Below, in pieces: positions 8,311-16,747 of a stretch of DNA of 64,000 nucleotides. The notes beneath the pieces are model-generated. The model did no database searches, had not been told where the DNA came from, and was given only the letters and a program-made list of their open reading frames with translations. This DNA is from Microcoleus sp. FACHB-61 (lineage in GTDB: Bacteria; Cyanobacteriota; Cyanobacteriia; Cyanobacteriales; Microcoleaceae). The DNA lies in assembly GCA_014695295.1 (NCBI GenBank), contig JACJNY010000042.1, positions 1 to 64,000 of the forward strand, written 5' to 3'. Each line of letters opens with the position of its first letter. Position 1 is the stretch's first letter. The translations under genes and the position numbers were made by a program.

Positions 8311-8751
8311 ATGGTAGACGGATTTTTGCGCAAGTTAAAAGATGCGATCGTCGGACCAGACAGCGAGCAAGCCGATCCTGACGGCTATTACGAAGATGCC
8401 TCAAATGCCGGACAGTTCGGCAACGTGACTCCAGCCAGCGAAGACCCCTACGGCGACCCGGCTGAGTACGGACAGTTCGGCAACGTGACTCCAGCCAGCG
8501 AAGACCCCTACGGCGACCCGGCTGAGTACGGAGAGTTCGGCAACCTGACCCCGGCAAGCGAAGACCCTTACGGCGATCCCGCAGACGACGCCGGTACCGA
8601 CTACGCACAGTTCGGCAACGTGACTCCGGCCAGCGAAGACCCCTACGGCGACCCGGCAGACTACGTAGCGGATGCTGGAATGTTCGGCAATGTGATGCCG
8701 GCCAGCGAAGATCCCTACGGCGACCCGGCGGATGAAGAAGGGTTTAGTTAA
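8311..8751 (+). CDS. Acidic protein of five tandem 'FGNVTPASEDPYGDPA' repeats
   Basis: A 146-residue protein. The first 16 residues (MVDGFLRKLKDAIVGP) form a likely amphipathic helix. From about residue 35 it consists of five copies of a unit with core FGNVTPASEDPYGDPA, separated by short acidic linkers, and ends DEEGFS. It is strongly acidic and rich in Asp, Glu, Pro, Gly and Tyr, so probably disordered. AGAGGAAC lies about 9 bases upstream of the ATG, and a terminator follows. No function is known to me. The repeated PxSEDPYGD module suggests multivalent binding of one partner, with the N-terminal helix as an anchor (inference). Confidence 0.8.
   Translation: MVDGFLRKLKDAIVGPDSEQADPDGYYEDASNAGQFGNVTPASEDPYGDPAEYGQFGNVTPASEDPYGDPAEYGEFGNLTPASEDPYGDPADDAGTDYAQFGNVTPASEDPYGDPADYVADAGMFGNVMPASEDPYGDPADEEGFS
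8411..8726 (+). repeat. Tandem coding repeat, 60-bp period
   Basis: The first two units (8411-8470 and 8471-8530) are identical over about 62 bases at a 60-bp period. The third is slightly diverged, and the fourth and fifth have short inserted linkers (GTDYA, DYVADAG). Near identity at DNA level indicates recent unit duplication or gene conversion. Confidence 0.9.
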
Positions 8752-8786
8752 CTCAGTTGGCTATAAAATTTACCTGGTAAGCAACA

Positions 8787-8811
8787 GCACCCCTGCGGGG
8801 GTGTTTTTTTT
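8787..8811 (+). terminator. Rho-independent terminator after the repeat protein
   Basis: GCACCCC / GGGGTG stem with a short TGC-type loop, followed by a run of eight T, about 35 bp after the stop codon of the repeat protein gene. Confidence 0.88.
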
Positions 8812-8839
8812 GCCAGTTCTTTTTGCTAGTTCTCAAAAA

Positions 8840-8924
8840 CGGAGAGGGTGGGATTTGAACCCACGGAACCTTTCAGTTCACCTGATTTCAAGTCAGGCGC
8901 ATTCGACCACTCTGCCACCTCTCC
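8840..8924 (-). tRNA. tRNA-Ser(UGA)
   Basis: On the minus strand the 85-nt sequence starts GGAGAGGTGGCAGAGTGG and ends CCCACCCTCTCCG. It folds as a class II cloverleaf: acceptor stem GGAGAGG/CCTCTCC, anticodon stem CTGA/TCAG around loop CTTGAAA with anticodon TGA (plus-strand 8888-8890), a long variable arm, and the T arm with GGTTCAAATCC. The CCA end is not encoded. The long variable arm and the UGA anticodon identify serine. Confidence 0.95.
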
Positions 8925-8961
8925 GGGCGCATACATTAATTTATCATACCAGCAATTGTCT

Positions 8962-9879
8962 CTAACTACAAATAGTCGCAGATTCAGCGCGCCGATAAAG
9001 AATTTGTTCTAAAGCCACCGCGAAATCCTCCCCCAGCCAAACCAGAGACACTTCCGACACTGCTCCATTTTCCAGCAGGACGATCGAGAAATTGCGCAGT
9101 TTCGAGCACTCTCTCTCCACAATTCGCGGTACGCTGGCCGCATTCAAATAAACTGTACCCTCCGCACTCACCTCCAGCGACTTCCGCAACTCCTGCTTTG
9201 TGTGCCGCAGTTTGTGGTGCATATGACCAAAAGTTACCAGAGGTATGTGCTTTCCAGAACTCCGAGTTCGATCGATCGCCTCCGCAAAATCCGGGTCGCC
9301 CCAATCCCCTCCCAACGGCTTCCAATCTCGCCCGCAGGGGTCTTCAGGAGCCTCTCCCAACCCCGTCGGGCCCGTGTGACCCAAAAAAATCACATTTTCG
9401 CAGTCTGCCTCAGCAGCAGCCCCTGCAATGCGCTGCGCCGACTCCTCAAAACTTTCTACCCCAAACCACTCCGAGTAAAAATCCCCGTACTTCCACTCCG
9501 ATCCCCCCCAAGTAAACGGGCGGCTTCCCACCACAGTTACGCCCAATTCGGGAAAATCCCGTTTCCCGTAACCGACGTGAGCTTCTCCCATTAAATCTAA
9601 CTGCTGTTTCACCCAATTTTCTTGAGTGCGATCGTAAGGACACTGACTGCGGCCCCACTCTGTCGCCGTGTACCAAGCGTCGTGGTTCCCAAAAACCGCT
9701 GCTTTCGGAATGTCCAATTGGGCGATCGCCCGCACCACCTCCACCGACTCATTGCCAAAATCCCCGACAAACAGCACCAAATCAACGCCCAGATGCTTCA
9801 GGGCCTCGCCGTCTTCAGGTTCCCAGCGATCGTGAATATCCCCCACCACCGCAATTTTGATAGATTTAGCTTTGTTCAT
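8962..9879 (-). CDS. Metallophosphoesterase (TIGR04168-type)
   Basis: A 305-residue calcineurin-like phosphoesterase. Metal-binding motifs in order are VVGDIHDRW (D-x-H), FVGDFGNESVE (GDxxxxxE type), VFGNHDAWY (GNHD), FLGHTGPTG (GH) and TFGHMHH (GHxH). The family resembles the cyanobacterial/plant group TIGR04168 as far as I recall; its substrate is not known to me. The protein is cytoplasmic, with no signal peptide. It lies downstream of nothing in particular and is followed by tRNA-Ser on the same strand. Confidence 0.88.
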   Translation of the reverse strand: MNKAKSIKIAVVGDIHDRWEPEDGEALKHLGVDLVLFVGDFGNESVEVVRAIAQLDIPKAAVFGNHDAWYTATEWGRSQCPYDRTQENWVKQQLDLMGEAHVGYGKRDFPELGVTVVGSRPFTWGGSEWKYGDFYSEWFGVESFEESAQRIAGAAAEADCENVIFLGHTGPTGLGEAPEDPCGRDWKPLGGDWGDPDFAEAIDRTRSSGKHIPLVTFGHMHHKLRHTKQELRKSLEVSAEGTVYLNAASVPRIVERECSKLRNFSIVLLENGAVSEVSLVWLGEDFAVALEQILYRRAESATICS

Positions 9880-9963
9880 TTCATTTGTTATTTGCGATCG
9901 ATCCCTAGCCCCTTCTTATCAGCATAAGAAACAGCGACCAATTTTTGCACCCTCCCCCAGGCA

Positions 9964-9990
9964 TTTTTAGATTTTAGATTTTAGATTTAG
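9964..9990. repeat. TTTTAGA heptamer array
   Basis: About three to four tandem copies of the 7-bp unit TTTTAGA. Similar arrays occur at 17828, 27487, 28913, 30850, 54190, 57452 and 63560, always between genes. Confidence 0.8.
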
Positions 9991-10088
9991 ATGGGTTCCA
10001 CTGAACAGCCAGCACTTTTTGGTGAATTCAACTATAATTCAAAATACACTTTAGCTGTCTTCGCCACCTTCCCCGGAATATTCTAACT

Positions 10089-11057
10089 GTGTTTACCACC
10101 GCACCTGTTCGCAACTTTACTCAAACCCGACTGCCCGACGACTTGTTTGCAGCGATTAACGCCCTCAAACAAGAGTTGAACGCCGTCATTCTCGCCCACT
10201 ATTACCAAGACTCCGAGATTCAAGACATCGCAGACTTCATTGGCGACTCCCTAGAACTTGCCCGCAAAGCCGCCAACACCAGCGCCGATGTCATAGTTTT
10301 TGCCGGAGTTCATTTCATGGCCGAAACCGCAAAAATTCTCAATCCCGACAAATTAGTATTGTTGCCAGACTTAAATGCTGGGTGTTCCCTCGCCGACAGT
10401 TGCCCTCCCGAAGCCTTTGCAGCTTTCAAAGCCGCTCGACCAGGACATTTGGTAATTTCCTACATTAATTGTACCGCCGCCATTAAGGCAATGAGCGATA
10501 TAATTTGCACCAGTTCTAACGCAGTTAAAATTGTCAACCAAATTCCCGAAAATCAGCCGATAATTTTTGGGCCAGATCGCAATCTCGGCCGCTACGTCAT
10601 GGAACAAACTGGTAGAAAGATGGAGATTTGGCAAGGAGCCTGCATCGTCCACGAAAACTTCTCAGAAAAAAAGATAGTTCAACTTAAAATCGAAAATCCC
10701 GAAGCCGAAATAATTGCCCACCCAGAATGCGAACCTCCCGTGCTGCGCCACGCCAATTACATCGGCTCCACCACCGCTTTGCTCAAATATTCTCAAGCTA
10801 GTTCCAGCCAAGCTTTTATTGTCGCGACTGAACCGGGAATCATTCACCAAATGCAAAAGCAAGCTCCGCACAAACGCTTCATCCCCGCTCCTTCAACCAA
10901 TAATAACTGCGCTTGCAATGAATGCCCGCACATGAGATTAAATACCTTGGAAAAATTGTATCTATCCCTAAAAAATCAAACCCCTGAAATTACAATGCCC
11001 CTAGATATTCAACTAGCAGCCTTGCAGCCCATCCAGCGAATGCTAGAAATGAGCTAA
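10089..11057 (+). CDS. nadA: Quinolinate synthase
   Basis: A 322-residue NadA, which condenses iminoaspartate with dihydroxyacetone phosphate to quinolinate in de novo NAD synthesis, using a [4Fe-4S] cluster. It shows [20 protein letters not shown], the first cluster Cys region ([11 protein letters not shown]), PECEPPV with the second Cys, and [12 protein letters not shown] with the third. The start is a GTG at 10089 ([10 protein letters not shown]), the first plausible codon before the conserved region. It is a single gene with no obvious partner; nadB is not in the window. Confidence 0.95.
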   Translation: MFTTAPVRNFTQTRLPDDLFAAINALKQELNAVILAHYYQDSEIQDIADFIGDSLELARKAANTSADVIVFAGVHFMAETAKILNPDKLVLLPDLNAGCSLADSCPPEAFAAFKAARPGHLVISYINCTAAIKAMSDIICTSSNAVKIVNQIPENQPIIFGPDRNLGRYVMEQTGRKMEIWQGACIVHENFSEKKIVQLKIENPEAEIIAHPECEPPVLRHANYIGSTTALLKYSQASSSQAFIVATEPGIIHQMQKQAPHKRFIPAPSTNNNCACNECPHMRLNTLEKLYLSLKNQTPEITMPLDIQLAALQPIQRMLEMS

Positions 11058-11239
11058 CCGCTGGCTATTTTTAAGTAAATCTATTGTAGGCTGGGTTGGG
11101 CGCGGCGATTAAATTAAGTCATTGCCTAACCCACCAACATCGATCGGCAATCCGTGAATCAGTTGTCAACTCTTTCTCTTTTCTTCCTCTGCGCCTCTGC
11201 GCCTCTGCGGTTCCTTCCTTTAAAACTCATGAACAATAA

Positions 11240-11857
11240 ATGATACCCGAAAAACTGATTGTTTTCACCCGCTATCCAGAACCGGGAACAACCAAAACTC
11301 GACTAATTCCGGTGCTGGGAAAAACAGGCGCTGCCAACCTTCACCGCTTGATGGCCCAACGAACGATCGCCTGCGCTCTCTCTCTCGAAAAATCCCGCCA
11401 ATTATCGGTAGAAATTCACCGAGCAGGCGGCAGCCAACAACTGATGCAAGAGTGGTTGGGAACTGATATTATTTGTCAAAATCAAATAAACGGCGATTTG
11501 GGCGCAAGAATGACGGCAGCGTTTGAAAATTCTTTTAATTCAGGGGTTGGAAAAACAGCAATTATCGGCACTGATTGTCCGGATTTGAAAGCAGAAATCA
11601 TGGCACAAGCTTTTGAGGAACTGAGCCAGCACGATTTAGTTTTGGGCCCGGCAAAAGACGGAGGTTATTACCTGATCGGGCTGCGGCGATCGATACCGGA
11701 ATTGTTCAGTGGCATTCACTGGGGAACAAGTGAAGTCTTTACTTGTACGAGGGCGATCGCCCAAAAGCTAGATCTCAATATTGCTTATCTTCCCACTCTT
11801 GCAGATATCGATCGACCGGAGGACTTGCTCGGTTTAGATATTAATCTATTGAAATAA
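11240..11857 (+). CDS. TIGR04282-family glycosyltransferase (arsenosugar-type, DUF2064)
   Basis: A 205-residue nucleotide-sugar/nucleotidyltransferase-like fold protein. The motifs are FTRYPEPGTTKTRLIPVLG at the N-terminus, IGTDCPDL (metal-binding Asp) and LGPAKDGGYYLIGL. This family is routinely found next to the TIGR04283 glycosyltransferase present here at 12280, and the pair is annotated as arsenosugar biosynthesis. The link to arsenic is by association in other genomes; no arsM or arsS is visible in this window, so the true product may be another glycoside. Confidence 0.85.
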   Translation: MIPEKLIVFTRYPEPGTTKTRLIPVLGKTGAANLHRLMAQRTIACALSLEKSRQLSVEIHRAGGSQQLMQEWLGTDIICQNQINGDLGARMTAAFENSFNSGVGKTAIIGTDCPDLKAEIMAQAFEELSQHDLVLGPAKDGGYYLIGLRRSIPELFSGIHWGTSEVFTCTRAIAQKLDLNIAYLPTLADIDRPEDLLGLDINLLK

Positions 11858-12055
11858 CTAAACTATATTTAATGGACATAAAATATTATAAATTATCATA
11901 AGTAATTATAATAAACTACTTGATTGTGAAACCATAAAGTCATAATATAGTAAGTGTATTTGTCTAACCAAATGCTGAATATCAGTAGCAGTTAGACAGC
12001 GCTTGGGACAATAGTCCCAGGCGCGAGAAAAAGCCAAAAATTAGCACATAAATGA

Positions 12056-12217
12056 ACAACTAACAACTCTGCTTTGTACGAAACTTGCCCTGCCAGATGA
12101 AAGCCCAATGTAGGCGCGGGCCCGGCGTAAAAAATCAGCAACTAACAGTTTTGTTTTGTACAAAACTCGCCCTCCCAGGTTAAGGCCCCATGTAGGGGCG
12201 ATCCCGGCGTCAGAAAT
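12056..12217. repeat. Diverged tandem duplication of about 80 bp between the two glycosyltransferase genes
   Basis: Two adjacent copies (about 12056-12134 and 12137-12217) share AACTAACA, TTTGTAC, AAACT, CCAATGTAGG/CCATGTAGG and CCCGGCGT landmarks in order. A third partial copy (AAATAACAGATAAGCTTGGTACAAAAC) follows near 12224-12250. A small hairpin, TGGGAC...GTCCCA, precedes at about 12004-12018. The 420-bp gap holds no gene. Confidence 0.65.
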
Positions 12218-12279
12218 TTGCCAAATAACAGATAAGCTTGGTACAAAACCCCTCTCTCTCACGGGGTGCTTAATTCTGT

Positions 12280-12996
12280 ATGTCGCCAGAAAATCCCACT
12301 CTCAAAATTTCCATTATCATTCCAGTCTTAAACGAAGCATCTACAATTGCCCCAGTCATCTCCACCGCCGGAAATGCCAAAAATGTCGAAATAATTGTCG
12401 CCGACGGCGGCAGCAGCGACGGTACAGCAGATATAGCAAAATCTTTGGGCGTGCGAGTTATCTCCACCGCCCCAGGCCGCGCCACCCAAATGAATGCAGG
12501 TGCTGCCGCAGCTACTGGAGATATCCTGCTGTTTCTCCACGCAGACACTCTTTTGCCTCCCGAGTACGACTCTTGCGCGCGTCGGACACTAGCTAACCCG
12601 TCTGCTGTAGCGGGGGCCTTTGAACTCAAGATTGACTCCCGCAGGCTGAGCCTCCGGCTGGTAGAAAAAGCGGTAAACTGCCGATCGAACTTTCTGCAAA
12701 TGCCTTACGGCGACCAAGCCATTTTCCTCAAAGCAGCTACCTTTGAAAAAATCGGCGGTTTTCCAGACTTGCCCCTCATGGAAGACTTTGAATTCGTGCG
12801 CAGGTTAAAAAAACAAGGCCGCATCGAAATAGTACCCCAGCCAGTGCTGACATCCGCCCGCCGATGGCAGCAGCTTGGGGTCATCAAAACCACCGCTATC
12901 AATCAAATAGTAATCATCGCTTATTTCCTGGGAGTGTCGCCCGATCGACTCGCTTTCTGGTATAAGAGGCAAAAGAAAAATTCTTCCAAAAACTAA
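12280..12996 (+). CDS. TIGR04283-family GT2 glycosyltransferase (arsenosugar-type)
   Basis: A 238-residue GT-A fold family 2 glycosyltransferase. The motifs are ISIIIPVLNEASTI, IIVADGGSSDGTADIA, the Gly-rich APGRATQMNAGAAAATGD, LFLHADTLLPPEY (metal-binding DxD-like region) and GGFPDLPLMEDFEFVRRLKK. It pairs functionally with the TIGR04282 gene upstream in many bacteria. The gap of 420 bp with repeats suggests they may not be one transcript here. It ends 113 bp before psaL in the same direction. Confidence 0.88.
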   Translation: MSPENPTLKISIIIPVLNEASTIAPVISTAGNAKNVEIIVADGGSSDGTADIAKSLGVRVISTAPGRATQMNAGAAAATGDILLFLHADTLLPPEYDSCARRTLANPSAVAGAFELKIDSRRLSLRLVEKAVNCRSNFLQMPYGDQAIFLKAATFEKIGGFPDLPLMEDFEFVRRLKKQGRIEIVPQPVLTSARRWQQLGVIKTTAINQIVIIAYFLGVSPDRLAFWYKRQKKNSSKN

Positions 12997-13109
12997 AGAA
13001 TAGTGAACTTTTCTAAAGCTCGCCGTTAATTATGTAAATAGGAAACACGTCCCTGCGTAAAATATGACTTGAACGCCTCAACTTTTTAAACTGCGAGGAC
13101 AAACAGAAT

Positions 13110-13619
13110 ATGCCCGATCCCAGAGATGCAGAGCTTATTAAACCCTTTAACGGCGACCCCTTCACGGGTCATCTAGCCACCCCCATCAGTGCTTCTGATT
13201 TCACAAAAGCATACCTTGGGAACTTGCCCATCTACCGCAAAGGACTCTCGCCCCTAGTTCGAGGTCTAGAAATCGGTTTGGCACACGGTTATTTCCTCAT
13301 CGGTCCCCAAATCGTCTTCGGACCCCTGCGGGATTATGGAGAAGCAGCTAATCTCGGCGGATTATATACAGCCCTCGTCTTAGTTCTGCTTGGCACAATA
13401 GGTCTGTCTCTTTACGGTTTAGTCTCTTTCAAACAAGACAACACCAGCTACCCTAGCGCTAATCCCATGACCCCCGATGCCCTCAGAAATTCTGAAGGGT
13501 GGAGCCAGTATACCGCTGGTTTCTTCATTGGCGGGATGGGCGGCGTCTTTCTTGCCTACTTCTTACTCGAAAACTTTAATGGCCTCGATGCCATTTTCCG
13601 GGGTTTAGTCAACAATTAG
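13110..13619 (+). CDS. psaL: Photosystem I reaction centre subunit XI
   Basis: A 169-residue PsaL, needed for trimer/tetramer contacts of photosystem I in the thylakoid. The N-terminal stretch holds GDPFTGHLATPIS and YRKGLSPLVRGLEIGLAHGYFLIGP, with the Glu and His that ligate chlorophyll, followed by two hydrophobic spans (ALVLVLLGTIGLSLYGLVSF and the GGMGGVFLAYFLL region). The length is normal for cyanobacteria. GAGGAC lies about 13 bases before the ATG. psaI follows 57 bp downstream, and a strong terminator lies 210 bp further on. Confidence 0.97.
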   Translation: MPDPRDAELIKPFNGDPFTGHLATPISASDFTKAYLGNLPIYRKGLSPLVRGLEIGLAHGYFLIGPQIVFGPLRDYGEAANLGGLYTALVLVLLGTIGLSLYGLVSFKQDNTSYPSANPMTPDALRNSEGWSQYTAGFFIGGMGGVFLAYFLLENFNGLDAIFRGLVNN

Positions 13620-13676
13620 ACTCCACTCCCCAATATCTCTGTTGGAATGCACTAACTTTAGTTTGGAGAATTTGAT

Positions 13677-13793
13677 ATGACAGGTTCCTACGCTGCTTCT
13701 TTCTTGCCTTGGATTTTGATTCCGGTTATTACCTGGGTGATGCCGGTTGTGGTAATGAGTTTGTTGTTTATCTACATTGAAAGCGACGCCTGA
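13677..13793 (+). CDS. psaI: Photosystem I reaction centre subunit VIII
   Basis: A 38-residue single-span protein (starting [20 protein letters not shown], ending FIYIESDA), with the conserved PWI/LIPxxxWxxP pattern of PsaI, which contacts PsaL in the trimer domain. TTTGGAGAATTTGAT before the ATG supplies a good ribosome binding site (GGAG). It lies directly downstream of psaL and is probably co-transcribed. Confidence 0.93.
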   Translation: MTGSYAASFLPWILIPVITWVMPVVVMSLLFIYIESDA

Positions 13794-14002
13794 TCCTTAC
13801 CCCTAAAGTAAGGCCTAAGTTGGAAAGCCGAAGTAAGACGATGGATGAACAATTGCTCTGAAATTTCTAGATAACTCTAGGGAAAATCAGCAAAAATTGT
13901 TTTGAGATTGCTGGCTATCAGAAAACTTAGTTTCTTTAGCCCCATCTCCAGAATTTATCTGTGGAGCGATCTTTCAATTTTCTTCCTTGAGAACTCCTAA
14001 TT

Positions 14003-14042
14003 GCAAAAAAATCCTCTGCCTGCAGGCAGAGGATTTTTTTGC
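14003..14042 (+). terminator. Perfect-palindrome terminator of the psaL-psaI transcript
   Basis: GCAAAAAAATCCTCTGCCTG at 14003-14022 is mirrored by its exact reverse complement through 14042. This gives a G+C core flanked by A-run and T-run, so it can act in both directions. The gap 13794-14130 otherwise holds nothing I recognise. Confidence 0.88.
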
Positions 14043-14130
14043 AAAGAAGACAAATCATCCGATCGGGGAACACAAATTGCCAAATTCTGAGCCACAATTG
14101 TTATGGAAACCTACTAATGAGGAGAGAGCG

Positions 14131-14685
14131 ATGCAATTTTCCCCCGCACGCCGAATTTTAGCTCCATTCCTGATCTCGGTACTGCTGCTGGTGACTTCCT
14201 GCGGCCAAACTCAAGCCCCCTCCCGCTGGGACAAAGCCCAGCAGGAAAGCACCCAAAAACCTGCTAAAGCCAACCAGACAACTGCTGACAAATCAACTGC
14301 TAGTAATCAAAATCTGCCCAATAAGGCAGTTGCAGGCGGTAAGTTAAATAAATACTTCCCGGCTTCTGGCGGTGGATTCGATCGCGTTTTTGCTCAAGAA
14401 AAATCCGGTTTTGCTGAAGCTAAATTGAACAAAGGCGGTAAAAATCTCGCGGTGCTCTCGATTAACGACATCGCCGGCAACCCCAGCGCCGCTACAAAAT
14501 TTAAGCAAAGTACCAAGCAAATTGCCGGCTATCCCGCTATTAATCAGGGTGCTAATATCACCGCTGTTTTAGTAGCAAATCGCTATCAGGTGAAAGTTCA
14601 ATCCCGCAATCCCTCTTTTACTGCGAGCGATCGCGAAGCTTGGCTGTCAAAATTTAACCTCGGCGGCCTCGCCCGCGTCAAGTAG
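14131..14685 (+). CDS. Putative lipoprotein, conserved hypothetical
   Basis: A 184-residue protein. The start at 14131 is preferred over an in-frame upstream codon at 13987 because GAGGAGAG precedes it, a signal peptide begins there, and the longer version would read through the psaI terminator. The lipobox LLLVTSC is near residue 20. A Lys/Gln/Thr-rich linker follows, then a C-terminal domain (from about FPASGGGFDRVFAQEK) ending WLSKFNLGGLARVK. No family name is recognised. A periplasmic or thylakoid-lumen lipid-anchored location is inferred. Confidence 0.75.
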   Translation: MQFSPARRILAPFLISVLLLVTSCGQTQAPSRWDKAQQESTQKPAKANQTTADKSTASNQNLPNKAVAGGKLNKYFPASGGGFDRVFAQEKSGFAEAKLNKGGKNLAVLSINDIAGNPSAATKFKQSTKQIAGYPAINQGANITAVLVANRYQVKVQSRNPSFTASDREAWLSKFNLGGLARVK

Positions 14686-14822
14686 CAATGTCTCTTGTCA
14701 CACTCCGCGCCCGACTTCAGTCTGGCGCTATCAGAACTAAGTCTGCAACAATGAGACTGTGAAGTTTTGCAATCTGCCAAAAGTAATACCTTTGATTTTC
14801 GTCCCAGCATAAGGAGTTTTTT

Positions 14823-15710
14823 GTGAGCAAAACAGTCTTTGAATTAGTCGATCAACTGCCTCAAGACAACATGACTGTCAAAGCCCTGCGAGCGCTTGAC
14901 TTTGTGGTTCCCGGCGAGTGGAACAATTTAGTGGGCTTTGAAAATACCATTCGCACCGTTACTGGCGAAACTGACGAAGATCTGATTCAGCAAATTGGCG
15001 ATCGCGCGATCTACCTCTACAACGATAAATCTGAGGGCTACCAGCGCGCTCTCTGGCTCTACCAAACTATTGACAATGCCGACAAGGCTTTGGGCACTGC
15101 CGCCCTCGCTAACAAAGTCGCCCAAAATGTGCCGTTTTTGTCCATGCTCGGCAATCTCACCCCCAAGCCGGAAAAAGCTCAAACGATCGACCTTTCTCTG
15201 AAGTTAGTCACTGAGTTGCTGGCTTTTTGCCAAATCAACGGTATTCCCGGCGACAGCATCGGCGATTTTGCCGCATCCTTGGGTGACTACGGTGGCGAAT
15301 CCCTGATGCGGATGGCTGCTTTGGTTTGTTTTGACGGTTTGATTCCCCTGGGCCCAGACTTTATCCTCGCTACCCAGTCTTGGATTCAAAAGCTCTCTCC
15401 TAACGATTTGCAATCCAATCCGTCATTTAACGCGATCGGCGGCATGATTCCTGGGGGCTCTCCCGCCGGCCAACTCGGCTTTATCGGCGAAAGCTTTAAC
15501 TCGGTTTCCGGCTGGATGAGCTCTTTTGTGGGCGATCGAGGTTTGACTCCCCAAAACGTACTCGGCCACTTGCAGAATGTTGTAGATATTTCAGCAGACA
15601 AGGTGGACTACGTGGGCGCATTCCTCGACATGACTACCAACTACTACGAACACACCGGTGTTCAAACTCTCGCCCGCCGTTTGATTGAACGAGCTGTCGC
15701 AGAGATTTAG
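14823..15710 (+). CDS. Conserved cyanobacterial hypothetical protein, 295 residues
   Basis: Starts with GTG at 14823, preceded by AAGGAG. It is a soluble, mainly helical protein with segments such as VKALRALDFVVPGEWNNLVGFE, GDRAIYLYNDKSEGYQRALWLYQTID and a C-terminal Gly/Pro-containing loop (IGGMIPGGSPAGQLGF). There is no signal peptide and no clear membrane span. Codon use is like its neighbours. I do not recognise a domain and do not assign a function. It lies between a lipoprotein gene and the DUF2996 gene, all on the plus strand. Confidence 0.75.
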   Translation: MSKTVFELVDQLPQDNMTVKALRALDFVVPGEWNNLVGFENTIRTVTGETDEDLIQQIGDRAIYLYNDKSEGYQRALWLYQTIDNADKALGTAALANKVAQNVPFLSMLGNLTPKPEKAQTIDLSLKLVTELLAFCQINGIPGDSIGDFAASLGDYGGESLMRMAALVCFDGLIPLGPDFILATQSWIQKLSPNDLQSNPSFNAIGGMIPGGSPAGQLGFIGESFNSVSGWMSSFVGDRGLTPQNVLGHLQNVVDISADKVDYVGAFLDMTTNYYEHTGVQTLARRLIERAVAEI

Positions 15711-15895
15711 AATAATCTCAAGAGTTGTGATGTTTGCGGGCGATCGCCCTCTGAGAGTGTTTTCAGTTCAAATTTTTTTGACTAGCCATTCTCTCAGCTT
15801 GGTTTTGCATAAAATATGTGTGCGCTCAAGAAAGCCGATCGCCCGCTTGCTCAACTCCCAACTCCTTACCGAATCACTTTTAACAGGAAGCGTTA

Positions 15896-16747
15896 ATGTC
15901 AGAAGAACCGAAAAATCCTACCGCTGGCGAATCGGAAACTCCCAGTGCTTCGAGCGAGCACGCTCCGAGTACCGACACAGCCGAGACAACCGACTTTCCC
16001 AGCACTGACAAGCCTCAGCCGACTGCTAAACAGTCAGAACAACCGAAAAATCCTACCGCTGGCGAATCTGAAACTCCCAGTGCTTCGAGCGAGCACGCTC
16101 CGAGTACCGACACAGCCGAGACAACCGACTTTCCCAGCACTGACAAGCCTCAGCCGACTGCTAAAAAACCCGCAGCCAAGAAAGAACCGAAAAATCCTAG
16201 CGCTGGGGAATCGGAAACTCCCAGTGCTTCGATCGAGGACGCTCCGAGTTCCGACACAGCCGAGACAACCGACCTTCCCAGCACTGACAAGCCTCAGCCG
16301 GCTGCTAAAAAGCCCGCAGCCAAGGCGGACGGCGACAAGCCCCCAGCTAAAGCTAAAAAGGAAAAAGCACCTGCTGTTGAAGACAAGCCCTTTGCGGATT
16401 TTATTCAACAAGACTATTTGCCCGCCTTGCAAGCTGCTTTAGCTAAGCAGGGCGTTAAGGATTTAGAGGTGAGTTTGATCAAGCAAAAATTCCCCGTTTT
16501 TGGCATGAGTTCCGCTGGCGATTGCTGGCAGGTAATTGGTAAATTCCAAGAAGGTGAGCGCCAATTTAACCTGTATTTTCCTCAAGAAAATATTCAAAGT
16601 CAAAGAGCCTTTTCCTGCGCGGAGAATAAGACCAAAACCAGCACTTTAGAGCCTTTTTTGATAGACGAGCGTAAGGTTACTCTAGACCTCATGGTGTTTG
16701 GCGTAGTCCAGCGGCTTAACGCTCAAAAATGGCTAAATCTTAATTAG
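15896..16747 (+). CDS. DUF2996 protein with a long N-terminal tandem-repeat region
   Basis: A 283-residue protein. Residues 5 to about 145 are three copies of a Ser/Thr/Pro/Glu-rich unit (PKNPTAGESETPSAS... ending TDKPQPTAK), followed by an Ala/Lys-rich linker. From about residue 162 (DKPFADFIQQDYLPALQAAL) to the end comes the DUF2996 domain, recognisable by FPVFG, CWQVIGKFQEGERQFNLYF, AFSCAEN and LEPFLIDERKVTLDLMVFG. DUF2996 is restricted to photosynthetic organisms as far as I know and its function is unknown to me. The disordered repeat arm is unusual in length. Confidence 0.85.
   Translation: MSEEPKNPTAGESETPSASSEHAPSTDTAETTDFPSTDKPQPTAKQSEQPKNPTAGESETPSASSEHAPSTDTAETTDFPSTDKPQPTAKKPAAKKEPKNPSAGESETPSASIEDAPSSDTAETTDLPSTDKPQPAAKKPAAKADGDKPPAKAKKEKAPAVEDKPFADFIQQDYLPALQAALAKQGVKDLEVSLIKQKFPVFGMSSAGDCWQVIGKFQEGERQFNLYFPQENIQSQRAFSCAENKTKTSTLEPFLIDERKVTLDLMVFGVVQRLNAQKWLNLN
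15908..16310 (+). repeat. Three near-identical coding repeats of about 123 bp
   Basis: Units begin at 15908, 16043 and 16187. Units 1 and 2 are almost identical over their whole length; unit 3 has a few substitutions (TCGATCGAGGAC for TCGAGCGAGCAC). They are separated by variable spacers encoding QSEQ and KPAAKKE. The near identity indicates recent expansion. Confidence 0.9.

Noticed and set aside
8309-8608. Arg-rich frame on the minus strand
   Set aside because: It is the antisense shadow of the tandem-repeat gene at 8311; its own repeats follow from the DNA repeats.
9198-9594. Two plus-strand frames over the metallophosphoesterase gene
   Set aside because: Antisense shadows; the minus-strand frame carries all five metal-binding motifs.
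13987-14130. N-terminal extension of the lipoprotein gene at 14131
   Set aside because: It would translate through the psaI terminator hairpin and lacks a signal peptide at its start.
15945-16442. Repeat-containing frame on the plus strand and its antisense partner
   Set aside because: Out-of-frame shadows of the DUF2996 gene. The real frame has the conserved C-terminal domain.
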